Source: Acidobacteriaceae bacterium
Lineage (GTDB): Bacteria > Acidobacteriota > Terriglobia > Terriglobales > Acidobacteriaceae
DNA length: 14,115 nucleotides
Direction of reading: 5' to 3'
Assembly: GCA_003133425.1 (NCBI GenBank)
Contig: PKXI01000373.1
Coordinates: 1 to 14,115 of the forward strand
The notes beneath the pieces were generated by a model. It was given only the letters and a program-made list of their open reading frames with translations, was not told the origin of the DNA and made no database searches. Made by a program: the position numbers and the translations under genes. Below are positions 14,033 through 14,115 of the stretch, piece by piece (the first letter of the stretch is position 1; every line of letters starts with the position of its first letter).

Positions 14033-14115
14033 CCTGACCTCGACCAAAAGCCTTCACTTTGATGGCCCTTTGCGGCGCCCGGGTGACTGCAATGTTGACA
14101 CTGGTGGCGAATTCA

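Overview
This window looks like chromosomal DNA of an Acidobacteriota member, possibly from a soil metagenome clone. I infer this from the moderately high GC content, a secreted FG-GAP/ASPIC protein, a Tat-exported DUF1080 hydrolase, and clusters of heptameric tandem repeats between genes. No marker gene here fixes the lineage. The window begins with AATTC and ends next to GAATTC, so the ends may be EcoRI cloning boundaries. No rRNA, tRNA, CRISPR array, transposase or phage gene was seen.

Left part (1-2374, + strand): the 3' part of an ABC transporter ATPase gene overlaps by 8 nt a 12-TM-class permease gene, forming a two-gene exporter operon. A 339-nt gap follows, with a perfect 14-bp palindrome and a minus-strand terminator.

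Second part (2714-5950, - strand): a regulatory cluster read right to left. It holds a histidine kinase, an NtrC-type sigma-54 activator, and a small receiver-like/dimerisation-domain protein, closed by an intrinsic terminator. All three look compromised or diverged. The kinase has a one-base deletion inside its glycine-rich ATP-binding box. The activator has Asn where the phospho-accepting Asp should be. The small protein has an eroded receiver pocket and Thr at the usual His site. The one-base deletion happens to fuse kinase and activator into one 849-codon frame, which I treat as two genes. A near-consensus sigma-54 site lies upstream of the kinase.

Middle part (6375-9437, + strand): RNase PH (rph) with no Shine-Dalgarno and a TACAAT box placed so that the mRNA could be leaderless; a pair of heptad-repeat blocks in opposite orientation; a Tat-exported DUF1080 plus PHP/TIM-barrel-like hydrolase fusion; and a two-CBS-domain protein with a good promoter and ribosome binding site.

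Right part (9438-14115): a gene-poor stretch with two inverted-repeat structures, one (9688-9799) forming the leader of a small secreted helical protein of unknown function. A GntP-family transporter and a secreted FG-GAP/ASPIC (CRTAC1-like) protein then follow on the minus strand. Apart from the two operons, the genes do not form an obvious single pathway. The most unusual items are the degenerate two-component cluster and the structured leader at 9688-9799.
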